Assembly (NCBI GenBank): GCA_964486555.1
Contig: CAZANP010000045.1
Span: forward strand, 1 to 14,580
DNA: 14,580 bases
Direction of reading: 5' to 3'
Origin: 4484-232 sp964486555
Lineage (GTDB): Bacteria; Thermotogota; Thermotogae; Thermotogales; Thermotogaceae
Shown here piece by piece: positions 5,765-13,285 of this stretch; the stretch's first letter is position 1; the number at the start of each line of letters is the position of its first letter. The position numbers and the translations under genes are program-made. Under the pieces are notes generated by a model that worked only from the letters and a program-made list of their open reading frames with translations, was not told the DNA's origin and ran no database searches.

Positions 5765-6878
5765 TGCAAAAAAGACACCTCTTTACGATGAGCATGTCAG
5801 ATTCGGTGCAAGGATGTTCGAATTTGCCGGATGGGTTATGCCGCTTCAATATGAAAGCATTACCTCGGAAGTGAAGGCTGTCAGGGAGTGTGTTGGCGTC
5901 TTTGATGTTTCCCATATGGGAGAGATCTTGATCGAGGGACCTGATACAATCGAGTTCGTTGACAAGTTGATAACGAACGATTTCTCTTCAATCAAAATCG
6001 ATCAGGTTCTTTATACGGTCATGTGCAACGAAAAAGGAGGTATCGTGGACGATCTCTTGGTGTATAAATTTTCAAAGGATAGAGCGATGCTCGTCGTCAA
6101 CGCTGCAAACACCGAAAAGGACTACAACTGGATATTGAGTCACTCTAAAGGTTACGATGTTTCCGTAAAAGATGTCTCAGAAGATTTCGTGCTGGTGGCT
6201 TTTCAGGGTCCAAAAGCTCAAGAAATTCTTCAAAAGATCGCCAGTATCAGATTGGAAAAACTCAGATATTACCATTTCACAGAAGCTCGGGTTAGAGGAG
6301 TAAAGGGTTACATCTCTCGGACTGGATACACAGGTGAAGATGGATTTGAAATCTTCGTGAAGCCGGAAGCAGGTGTTACCCTTTGGAGGACTCTCTTGGA
6401 ATTCGCTATAAAGTATGGAGGGAAACCTGCAGGGCTTGGCGCAAGGGATCTCTGCAGGCTCGAAGCATCGTACATGTTATATGGAGAAGATATGGATGAA
6501 AACACCTCTCCTCTCGAGGTTGGTCTTTCCTGGGTTGTTAAATTTCACAAGGATTTCATAGGGAAGGAAGCGCTTTTGACCCAAAAAGAAAAGGGGGTGA
6601 AAAGAAAGATCATAGGCCTTGTTCTGAAAGGTAAAAGTATAGCGAGGCACGGTTACAAAGTTTTCAAAGATGGGAAAGAAATCGGCAATGTCACAAGTGG
6701 GAATTACTCACCAACCCTTGAAAAGTCAATAGCCCTCGCCATCGTACGATCTGGATCCGTTAAAAATGGGGACGAAGTGGAAGTTGAAGTTAGAGGAAGG
6801 AGGATAAAAGCCGAGGTCGTGAAGCTGCCTTTCTATAGAGGTACCGTCAAATCGGGAAAAAAAGCTAAGGAGGTGTGA
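5757..6878 (+). CDS. gcvT: glycine cleavage system T protein (aminomethyltransferase)
   Basis: Transfers the methylene group from the aminomethyl-lipoyl arm of the H protein to tetrahydrofolate, releasing ammonia. The 373-residue product is full length. Visible family motifs: FAGWVMPLQY (23-32), FDVSHMGE (49-56), GGIVDDLLVYK (94-104) with the conserved catalytic-site aspartate pair, VNAANTEKDYNW (114-125), AFQGPKAQ, SRTGYTGEDGFE, GLGARDLCRLEA, YGEDMDENTSPLEVGLSWVV, and the C-terminal barrel motif TSGNYSPTLEKSIALA. The start ATG at 5757 has GAGGAGGGG (5741-5749) 7 bases upstream, inside the preceding gene, which overlaps by 8 bases. gcvH follows after 2 bases. The enzyme is cytoplasmic and the first catalytic gene of the cluster. 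Confidence 0.98.
   Translation: MTDAKKTPLYDEHVRFGARMFEFAGWVMPLQYESITSEVKAVRECVGVFDVSHMGEILIEGPDTIEFVDKLITNDFSSIKIDQVLYTVMCNEKGGIVDDLLVYKFSKDRAMLVVNAANTEKDYNWILSHSKGYDVSVKDVSEDFVLVAFQGPKAQEILQKIASIRLEKLRYYHFTEARVRGVKGYISRTGYTGEDGFEIFVKPEAGVTLWRTLLEFAIKYGGKPAGLGARDLCRLEASYMLYGEDMDENTSPLEVGLSWVVKFHKDFIGKEALLTQKEKGVKRKIIGLVLKGKSIARHGYKVFKDGKEIGNVTSGNYSPTLEKSIALAIVRSGSVKNGDEVEVEVRGRRIKAEVVKLPFYRGTVKSGKKAKEV
6867..6875 (+). promoter_or_regulatory. ribosome binding site that decides the gcvH start
   Basis: AAGGAGGTG lies at the very end of gcvT. It is 5 bases before the ATG at 6881, but it overlaps the in-frame GTG at 6875, which makes the ATG the likelier start. T. maritima GcvH has, as I recall, two extra N-terminal residues (MKMKKY), so the upstream option is not fully excluded. 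Confidence 0.6.
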
Positions 6879-6880
6879 AT

Positions 6881-7255
6881 ATGAAAAAATATACGAAAAC
6901 TCATGAGTGGATAGAACTGAGTGATGGGACGGGAACGGTTGGAATAACGAACTATGCTCAGGAAAGATTGGGAGATGTGGTCTATGTGGAGTTACCAGAT
7001 GTTGGAAAGAAGGTCAAGAAAGGTGAAACGGTACTAACCATTGAATCTGTAAAAGCAGCAAGTGACGTTTACAGTCCTGTCGATGGTGAAGTGGTGGAAG
7101 TCAACGAAACTTTGAACGACAACCCGGGATTGATCAACGAAGATCCCGAAGGAAAGGGATGGATATTCAAAATCAAAGTGGAAAACCCCTCTCAGCTCGA
7201 TGAACTCCTTTCAGAGGAGGAATACAAAAAGTTCTGTGAGGAGGAAGGAAAATGA
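6881..7255 (+). CDS. gcvH: glycine cleavage system H protein (lipoyl carrier)
   Basis: A 124-residue lipoyl-domain protein that shuttles the aminomethyl intermediate between P, T and L proteins. It opens with KYTKTHEW (3-10), the typical GcvH start, followed by VGITNYAQERLGDVVYVELP (20-39). The lipoylation site is ESVKA with K58 on the beta turn, and the family's C-terminal features NPGLINEDPEGKGW and EEYKKFCEEE are present. The start ATG at 6881 follows AAGGAGGTG. It lies 2 bases after gcvT and overlaps gcvPA by 4 bases (ATGA). Lipoate ligase or lipoyl synthase must come from elsewhere, since none is in the window. Confidence 0.98.
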   Translation: MKKYTKTHEWIELSDGTGTVGITNYAQERLGDVVYVELPDVGKKVKKGETVLTIESVKAASDVYSPVDGEVVEVNETLNDNPGLINEDPEGKGWIFKIKVENPSQLDELLSEEEYKKFCEEEGK

Positions 7256-8586
7256 AGAAGTATCCCTACATTCCTCACACGGAAGAAGATATAGAGGAAA
7301 TGTTGAAATACATAGGAGTGAAAAGCATAGAAGATCTCTACTCCGAAGTTCCAATTACCATAACGAGCGATTTGAAGATACCCGAGTCTCAGGATGAGTT
7401 CTCAGTGAGAAGACATCTGGAAAAGTTAGCGAGTGAGAACATTTCACTGAAAGATCTCTCCGTTTTTATGGGTGCTGGCGTTTATCTAAGGTATATCCCC
7501 TCCGTGGTTCACCACATAGCGATGAAGCCGGAATTTTTAACGGCATACACTCCTTACCAAGCCGAAGTCTCTCAGGGAACCCTTCAAGCTCTTTTTGAGT
7601 ATCAGACTATGATATGTGAACTCACGGGTATGGAGGTTGCAAATTCCTCCATGTACGATGGGGGATCGGCAACTGCCGAAGCCGTCCTCATGGGACTGAG
7701 AATTTCAAAAGGAAGGAAAGTTCTCGTATCCAAAGCTGTTCATCCTGAATACAGGATTACGACGAAAACTTATGTGAAAGCTCAAGGATTCGAAATCATT
7801 GAAGTGGACTTCGATAAAGAAACAGGTGAGACATCACTTGATGACTTGAAGAGCAAGTTGGATGAGGAGATAGCGGTAGTTGTGATTCAGTATCCGAACT
7901 TTTTTGGCATTGTGGAGGACCTGGAAAAATTGCGAAATGAGATACCGGAAAATGTGGTGTTCGTTGTTGTGGCTGAGCCTGTGTCTCTAGCCTTGCTGGA
8001 ACCTCCTGGAAAGTTCGGAGTGGATATCGTTGTGGGAGAAGGGCAAAGCTTGGGACTCTACCCCTCCTTTGGAGGGCCTGGCCTTGGCTTTTTCGCAACT
8101 CTTGAAAAACACGTGAGGAAGATGCCAGGAAGGATCATAGGAGAAACGAAAGACGTCGAAGGAAAGAGAGGATACGTCATGATCCTTCAAACGAGAGAAC
8201 AGCACATAAGAAGAGCGAAAGCAACTTCAAACATATGCTCGAACCATGCTCACTCAGCTCTCACAACGGCTGTTTACATGAGTGTCATGGGAAAAGAAGG
8301 ACTGAAAGAAGTCGCTTATAGATCCATGAACACAGCTCATTACCTTTTGAAGAAGCTGGAAGAGATCGGATTTGAAAGAAGATTCAAAGGACCATTTTTC
8401 AACGAATTCGTTTTCAAGGTGGGAGAGAATTACGAAAAGAAGTGGAGGGAAATGGTGAAGAAGAAAGTACTCGGTCCATTACCTCTTGCCAAACTCTACA
8501 AAGAACTTTCTGACTGTGCTCTTGCCTGCACAACAGAGGTTACATCATCTGAGGACATTGAAAAACTCCTGGAGGCGATAAGATGA
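7252..8586 (+). CDS. gcvPA: glycine dehydrogenase (decarboxylating) subunit 1
   Basis: One half of the split P protein (glycine decarboxylase) of the heterotetrameric type found in many anaerobes and thermophiles. The 444 residues include the N-terminal YPYIPHTEEDIEEML region, YTPYQAEVSQGTLQALFEYQ (99-118), NSSMYDGGSATAEA (131-144), and GGPGLGFFA (274-282). All are conserved in P-protein alpha subunits. This subunit lacks the PLP-binding lysine, which lies in subunit 2, but contributes to the active site. It acts on glycine together with GcvPB, releasing CO2 and loading the aminomethyl group onto lipoyl-GcvH. Start and stop both sit in ATGA overlaps, with gcvH upstream and gcvPB downstream, which fits equal production of the two subunits. 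Confidence 0.97.
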   Translation: MKKYPYIPHTEEDIEEMLKYIGVKSIEDLYSEVPITITSDLKIPESQDEFSVRRHLEKLASENISLKDLSVFMGAGVYLRYIPSVVHHIAMKPEFLTAYTPYQAEVSQGTLQALFEYQTMICELTGMEVANSSMYDGGSATAEAVLMGLRISKGRKVLVSKAVHPEYRITTKTYVKAQGFEIIEVDFDKETGETSLDDLKSKLDEEIAVVVIQYPNFFGIVEDLEKLRNEIPENVVFVVVAEPVSLALLEPPGKFGVDIVVGEGQSLGLYPSFGGPGLGFFATLEKHVRKMPGRIIGETKDVEGKRGYVMILQTREQHIRRAKATSNICSNHAHSALTTAVYMSVMGKEGLKEVAYRSMNTAHYLLKKLEEIGFERRFKGPFFNEFVFKVGENYEKKWREMVKKKVLGPLPLAKLYKELSDCALACTTEVTSSEDIEKLLEAIR

Positions 8587-10019
8587 CGATCTTTGAAAAG
8601 TCAAAAAAGGGAAGAAAAGCCTACACTCTCCCTCCTTATGAATTTGAAGATGTTGGAAACGACATACCAAAGCATCTTTTGAGAAAAGATCCACCAGAGC
8701 TCCCAGAGGTTCATGAGTTGGACGTGGTAAGGCATTACACAGAACTTGCGAGAAAGAATTATGGAGTTGATGTGGGATTCTACCCCCTCGGATCTTGTAC
8801 AATGAAATACAATCCGAAGATGAATGAGGATCTAGCGAATCTCGATGGTTTCAAATACCTTCATCCTTATCAACCGGAGGAAACAACTCAAGGTGCCTTG
8901 AAACTCATGTATCACCTCAAGGAACTTTTATGTGAAATAACTGGTATGGACGATATGACGTTGGCACCTGCTGCTGGAGCTCACGGAGAACTCACAGGTA
9001 TGCTCATAGTGAGGGCTTTCCATGATTCAAAAAATGATACCAAGAGAAAGAAAGTGATTGTACCGGACTCTGCACACGGTACCAATCCAGCATCGGCTTC
9101 GATGGTGGGATACGAAGTTGTCGAAATAAAATCGAGTTCAGAAGGTTTGGTGGATCTCAAGGAACTTGAAAAAAATTTGGATGACGAAACCGCCGCCGTT
9201 ATGCTCACGAATCCGAACACGTTAGGACTCTTTGAAAAGGATATAGAGAAGATAACGAGTATGGCACACGAGGCGGGAGCGCTCCTTTACTATGATGGGG
9301 CGAATTTGAACGCGATAATGGGAAGGGTAAGGCCCGGAGATATGGGTTTTGATATAGTTCATCTGAATCTCCACAAGACGTTTTCAACACCCCATGGAAT
9401 GGGAGGACCTGGAAGTGGACCAATAGGTGTGAAGAAACACCTTGCCGATTTCCTACCTGTTCCCGTTGTGAGGGAAAAGGATGGAAGGTATTATCTGGAT
9501 TACAACGTTCCCAAAACCATCGGTATGGTAAGGAGCTTTCTGGGAAATTTCTTGGTTTTAGTGAAGGCGTACGCTTATATCCTTTTGATGGGAAAAGATG
9601 GCTTGAAATTTGCAAGTGAAATGGCCGTCTTGAATGCCAACTATCTGAGAAAGAAACTGTCCGAGTTCATGGAAATCGCTTATGATAGAATCTGCATGCA
9701 CGAATTCGTAGTTGATGGATCGTACCTCCTGAAAAAAACAGGTGTGAAGACCCTGGATGTCGCAAAAAGGATCCTGGATTTTGGTATGCATGCTCCCACC
9801 ATATATTTCCCTCTCATAGTTCACGAAGCGCTGATGATAGAGCCAACGGAAACGGAATCCAAAGAGACACTGGACAGATTCGCGCAGATCCTTGAGAATA
9901 TAGTCAAGGAAGCTGAAGAAAATCCTGAGATCGTTAAAACCGCACCCCATAAAACACCTGTCAGAAGATTGGATGAAGTGACGGCTTCTAGAAAACCCGT
10001 CTTCAGATGGAGGCGATAG
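8583..10019 (+). CDS. gcvPB: glycine dehydrogenase (decarboxylating) subunit 2, PLP-binding
   Basis: The catalytic half of the split P protein, 478 residues. Conserved features: FYPLGSCTMKYNPK (66-79), HPYQPEETTQGAL (94-106), PAAGAHGELTG (129-139), DSAHGTNPAS (162-171), the cofactor-binding YYDGANLNA (236-244, with D238), and the PLP Schiff-base lysine K265 in HLNLHKTF, followed by HGMGGPGSGP (271-280). It decarboxylates glycine and passes the aminomethyl group to H protein. GGAGGCGAT lies upstream of the ATG, within gcvPA. The TAG stop is 1 base from the ridA start. Confidence 0.98.
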   Translation: MTIFEKSKKGRKAYTLPPYEFEDVGNDIPKHLLRKDPPELPEVHELDVVRHYTELARKNYGVDVGFYPLGSCTMKYNPKMNEDLANLDGFKYLHPYQPEETTQGALKLMYHLKELLCEITGMDDMTLAPAAGAHGELTGMLIVRAFHDSKNDTKRKKVIVPDSAHGTNPASASMVGYEVVEIKSSSEGLVDLKELEKNLDDETAAVMLTNPNTLGLFEKDIEKITSMAHEAGALLYYDGANLNAIMGRVRPGDMGFDIVHLNLHKTFSTPHGMGGPGSGPIGVKKHLADFLPVPVVREKDGRYYLDYNVPKTIGMVRSFLGNFLVLVKAYAYILLMGKDGLKFASEMAVLNANYLRKKLSEFMEIAYDRICMHEFVVDGSYLLKKTGVKTLDVAKRILDFGMHAPTIYFPLIVHEALMIEPTETESKETLDRFAQILENIVKEAEENPEIVKTAPHKTPVRRLDEVTASRKPVFRWRR

Positions 10020-10020
10020 T

Positions 10021-10398
10021 ATGGAGTTTGTGAGAACAGATAAAGCGCCAAAAGCTGTCGGACCATATTCTCAGGCTGTGGTATCGGGAAATTTCGTTTT
10101 TGTATCGGGTCAGATTCCCCTGGACCCAGAAACGGGAAAGATGGTCGAGGGTGACATAGAGGAAAAAACCAAGAGAGTCCTGGAGAATGTATCTGCCGTT
10201 CTCGAGAGTGTGGGACTTTCTTTAAAAAACGTTGTTAAAGTCACTGTCTTCATCACGGATCTTTCCAATTTCGAAAAGGTGAACAAGGTTTATTCCGAAT
10301 TCTTTGGTGATCACAAACCCGCTCGTTCCTTCGTTGAGGTCTCCGCTCTTCCAAAGGGAGCTGAGATAGAAATAGAAGTCATCGCAGAGAAAGGGTGA
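10021..10398 (+). CDS. ridA: RidA-family enamine/imine deaminase
   Basis: A 125-residue member of the RidA/YjgF/UK114 family, which hydrolyses reactive enamine/imine intermediates such as 2-aminoacrylate made by PLP enzymes. Motifs: KAVGPYSQAV (11-20), FVSGQIPLDPETG (27-39), the catalytic arginine R102 in KPARSFVEV, and the C-terminal EIEIEVIA with E119 in the position of the active-site glutamate. It should form a trimer, as the family does. It follows gcvPB by 1 base, with GGAGGCGAT upstream, and precedes glyQ by 4 bases, so it is co-transcribed with a PLP enzyme. Protection of the glycine decarboxylase or of folate/PLP metabolism is a plausible job; that link is inference. Confidence 0.95.
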   Translation: MEFVRTDKAPKAVGPYSQAVVSGNFVFVSGQIPLDPETGKMVEGDIEEKTKRVLENVSAVLESVGLSLKNVVKVTVFITDLSNFEKVNKVYSEFFGDHKPARSFVEVSALPKGAEIEIEVIAEKG

Positions 10399-10402
10399 AA
10401 CC

Positions 10403-11245
10403 ATGTACCTTCAAGACGTTATAATGAAGCTCAGCGAGTTCTGGGCAAACCAAGGATGCTTCATAGATCAGCCGTATGATTTGGAGGTTGGAGCTGGAAC
10501 ATTTCACCCATCGACGTTCTTTGGATGTTTGAGAAAAGGTGAGTGGAAGGTGGCGTTCGTCCAACCGAGTAGAAGGCCAACAGACGGCAGATACGGTGAG
10601 AACCCCAACAGACTTCAGAGGTATTTCCAATATCAGGTGATAATAAAACCTTCCCCTGAAGAGTCACAAGAGATATATCTTAAATCCCTGGAAAATTTGG
10701 GAATAGATCTATCGAAGCACGACATCAGATTCGTTGAAGACAACTGGGAGTCTCCTACTCTTGGAGCTTGGGGAGTTGGATGGGAAGTTTGGCTTGATGG
10801 ACTTGAGATCACACAATTCACATATTTTCAACAGATAGGTGGTATCACATTGAACGAGATACCTCTTGAAATAACGTATGGTCTTGAAAGAATAGCGATG
10901 TACCTTCAAAACGTTGATAACATATTCGAGATAAAGTGGAACAAAAGTGTGAAGTACGGGGATATCTTTCTGAAAAACGAAGAGCAATTTTCCAAGTACA
11001 ACTTCGAAAAAGCAAGTACTGAAAGACTCTTCAAGATATTCGATATGTTTCAGGAGGAGTTCTTCTCCCTGATAGATGAAAAGCTCTATTTACCAGCTTA
11101 CGATTACCTCCTGAAGTGTTCCCACGTTTTCAACCTTCTTGACTCCAGAAACGCCATAAGTGTCTCTCAGAGACAGGAGTACATAAGAAGGATTCAAGGA
11201 ATGGCAAGAAAGGTCGCCAAGGTTTTCCTGGAGGTGAACGAATGA
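10403..11245 (+). CDS. glyQ: glycyl-tRNA synthetase alpha subunit
   Basis: The catalytic class II subunit of the bacterial two-subunit (alpha2beta2) glycyl-tRNA synthetase, 280 residues. It has FWANQGCFIDQPYDLEVGAG (13-32), TFHPSTFFG (33-41), QPSRRPTDGRYGENPNR (54-70), YQVIIKPSP (77-85), then GAWGVGWEVWLDG, EITQFTYFQQIGG and ITYGLERIAMYLQ, all signature segments of GlyQ. It forms glycyl-adenylate and charges tRNA-Gly together with GlyS. The ATG follows ridA by 4 bases and its ribosome binding site (AAAGGGTGA) overlaps the ridA stop. It overlaps glyS by 4 bases. Together with gcv genes it makes a cluster in which one amino acid is both degraded and used for translation. Confidence 0.98.
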   Translation: MYLQDVIMKLSEFWANQGCFIDQPYDLEVGAGTFHPSTFFGCLRKGEWKVAFVQPSRRPTDGRYGENPNRLQRYFQYQVIIKPSPEESQEIYLKSLENLGIDLSKHDIRFVEDNWESPTLGAWGVGWEVWLDGLEITQFTYFQQIGGITLNEIPLEITYGLERIAMYLQNVDNIFEIKWNKSVKYGDIFLKNEEQFSKYNFEKASTERLFKIFDMFQEEFFSLIDEKLYLPAYDYLLKCSHVFNLLDSRNAISVSQRQEYIRRIQGMARKVAKVFLEVNE

Positions 11246-13257
11246 AAAAAGCTCTATTTGAACTAGGTGTCGAGGAATTGCCCATAAGCGAGATGGAATC
11301 TATTCTGGAACAGCTGGAGAGGAACATAGATGAGGTTCTGAAAAGAAACAGGCTTTCCTGTAAAGATCGCAGGATCTTCATAACCCCAAGAAGAATCAGT
11401 TTCATTTTGTACGATCTTCCCGAAAAGCAGACCGATACCACTCTGGAGAGGAAAGGCCCTCCCCTCAAGATCGCGTTCGATGAAGAAGGAAAACCGACCA
11501 AAGCTCTTCTAGGGTTTCTCAAATCGAACGATGCGGGACTAGAGGATATCGAAAAAAGAGGAAACTACATTTATCTTGTGAAAAAAATAGAAGGTAAGAA
11601 GTTAGAAGAGGTCCTTCCAAAAGTGCTCGAAGAGATAGTGAAATCTCTATCTTTCAAAAAACCCATGAAATGGGGGAAGGGTTCTTTTGAATTTGTAAGG
11701 CCCGTTCATTGGATAGTTGCGATGGTGAACGATGAGGTCTTGCCTTTTGAGATGTTCGGTGTGAAATCCTCGAATGTCTCGAAGGGACATAGATTCCATT
11801 CGAGTGATGTGAAAATCGAATCTGTGGAAACCTACATCGATCAGCTGAAAAGGACTTTCGTTCTGGTAGATCATGAAGAAAGAGAAAGGATAATCCACGA
11901 AGAGGTTAAAAAAGTTGGTGGAAATCTCGAAGAGGATGAAGAGCTCATCAAGGAGATAGTGTGGCTGACGGAGTATCCCTCCCCTATACTCGGTTCCTTC
12001 AAAGAAGAATACCTCACGCTGCCCGAGGAGATAATAACGGTTACGATAAAGCACCATCAGAAAGCTTTCACGTTGAGAGATAACGGGAAGATAAAGAACA
12101 TGTTCCTTGCTTTCATGGATGGTCCAGGTGATCCAGAAGGAAACGTCAAAAAAGGTTATGAGAGAGTTGTGAACGCAAGGCTTGAAGATGCAAGGTACTA
12201 CTATTTTAAAGATCTTGAAAGGTCTCTCGAATCCTTCAACGAGGAATTGAAGGGAATCATCTTTCAGAAGAATCTGGGGACACTATATGATAAGGTTCTC
12301 AGGATAAAGGAATTGTCCAGTATTTTGTGTGATAAAATTGGAGTGGATGAAACCTATAAAACCAAAGTGATGAGAGCTGCGATCTTGAGTAAAGCGGATG
12401 TCGCAACTAAGGTCGTATTTGAATTTCCAGAGCTACAGGGTATCATGGGAAGGATCTATGCAATCAAACAGGGAGAAGATGAGGAGGTCGCCTGGGCTAT
12501 CCAGGAGCAATACGAGGATGAACCGGAAAACGTCATAGGAGCGATAGTAGGTATAGCAGATAGAGTCGATACGATCACGGGAAACGTTCTGATAGAAAAC
12601 CTTCCAACTGGCTCTAAAGATCCATTTGGACTCAGAAGAAAAATGGACGCGGTTTTCAAGATCTCGAGAAAGTACGAGTGGGATCTCGATCTGGAAAAAC
12701 TTTTTAAGAAATCGAGAGAGCTCATCGGCATAGATAAAGAGGGATTTTGGAGAGATCTCGAAGAATTCGCTAGAGGCAGATTTTACGCTTTCCTTGTGAA
12801 CACCCTGGGAGTTCCATACGATGTGGCAAGAAGTGTGAACCACCTGTGGGTAAAACCCTTAAGAGGGATACTCTCAGCAGAAGCCATATTTGAAACGCTG
12901 GATTCTAAAGATTTTCAGGATCTTGTCGTTGGTTTTGAAAGAGTTCATAACATCACGAAAAAACATGAATCAAGGGTATACGATGGGGCGCTTTTCCAAA
13001 TCGAAGAGGAGAAAAAGCTCCTCAACAAATTTCTTGAAGTGAAGGATAAGGTTAAAAAGGCCCTTGATCACTTGAATTACAAAGAGGCGGTCAGAAATCT
13101 CATAGAGTTGAAACCCTTCATAGATTCTTATTTCGATAACGTCTTCGTCATGGTTAATCAAGAAGATATAAGACTCAACAGATTGGGATTTTTGAAGAAC
13201 ATAGATGACCTGTTTATGGAAATAGGAGATTTGAGTTACTTGGTCAAGAGGGAATAA
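11242..13257 (+). CDS. glyS: glycyl-tRNA synthetase beta subunit
   Basis: The tRNA-binding partner of GlyQ, 671 residues, close to the usual GlyS length. It opens with FELGVEELP (6-14), the family start motif, and has KGPPLKIAFDEEGKPT, MKWGKGSFEFVRPVHW and SKGHRFHS in the N-terminal body, KHHQKAFTL and NARLEDARYYY, an HD-like middle region, GSKDPFGLRRKMDAV, and a C-terminal helical anticodon-binding domain (about 570-671). GGAGGTGA precedes the ATG, which overlaps glyQ's TGA as ATGA. It ends in TAA with no hairpin terminator behind it, so transcription likely runs on into the radical SAM gene 28 bases later. Confidence 0.97.
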   Translation: MKKALFELGVEELPISEMESILEQLERNIDEVLKRNRLSCKDRRIFITPRRISFILYDLPEKQTDTTLERKGPPLKIAFDEEGKPTKALLGFLKSNDAGLEDIEKRGNYIYLVKKIEGKKLEEVLPKVLEEIVKSLSFKKPMKWGKGSFEFVRPVHWIVAMVNDEVLPFEMFGVKSSNVSKGHRFHSSDVKIESVETYIDQLKRTFVLVDHEERERIIHEEVKKVGGNLEEDEELIKEIVWLTEYPSPILGSFKEEYLTLPEEIITVTIKHHQKAFTLRDNGKIKNMFLAFMDGPGDPEGNVKKGYERVVNARLEDARYYYFKDLERSLESFNEELKGIIFQKNLGTLYDKVLRIKELSSILCDKIGVDETYKTKVMRAAILSKADVATKVVFEFPELQGIMGRIYAIKQGEDEEVAWAIQEQYEDEPENVIGAIVGIADRVDTITGNVLIENLPTGSKDPFGLRRKMDAVFKISRKYEWDLDLEKLFKKSRELIGIDKEGFWRDLEEFARGRFYAFLVNTLGVPYDVARSVNHLWVKPLRGILSAEAIFETLDSKDFQDLVVGFERVHNITKKHESRVYDGALFQIEEEKKLLNKFLEVKDKVKKALDHLNYKEAVRNLIELKPFIDSYFDNVFVMVNQEDIRLNRLGFLKNIDDLFMEIGDLSYLVKRE

Positions 13258-13285
13258 GAGAATTCCTGACTAATGGAGGTGTCGG

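Noticed and set aside
11647..12057. A 136-codon minus-strand frame within glyS, and several similar ones inside gcvPB and glyS
   Set aside because: These are complements of strongly conserved coding sequence with no family motifs, a typical by-product of purine-rich plus-strand codons.
13258..13285. Terminator or promoter between glyS and the radical SAM gene
   Set aside because: The 28 bases hold only a GAATTC site and the ribosome binding site; no hairpin with T run and no -10/-35 pair is visible.
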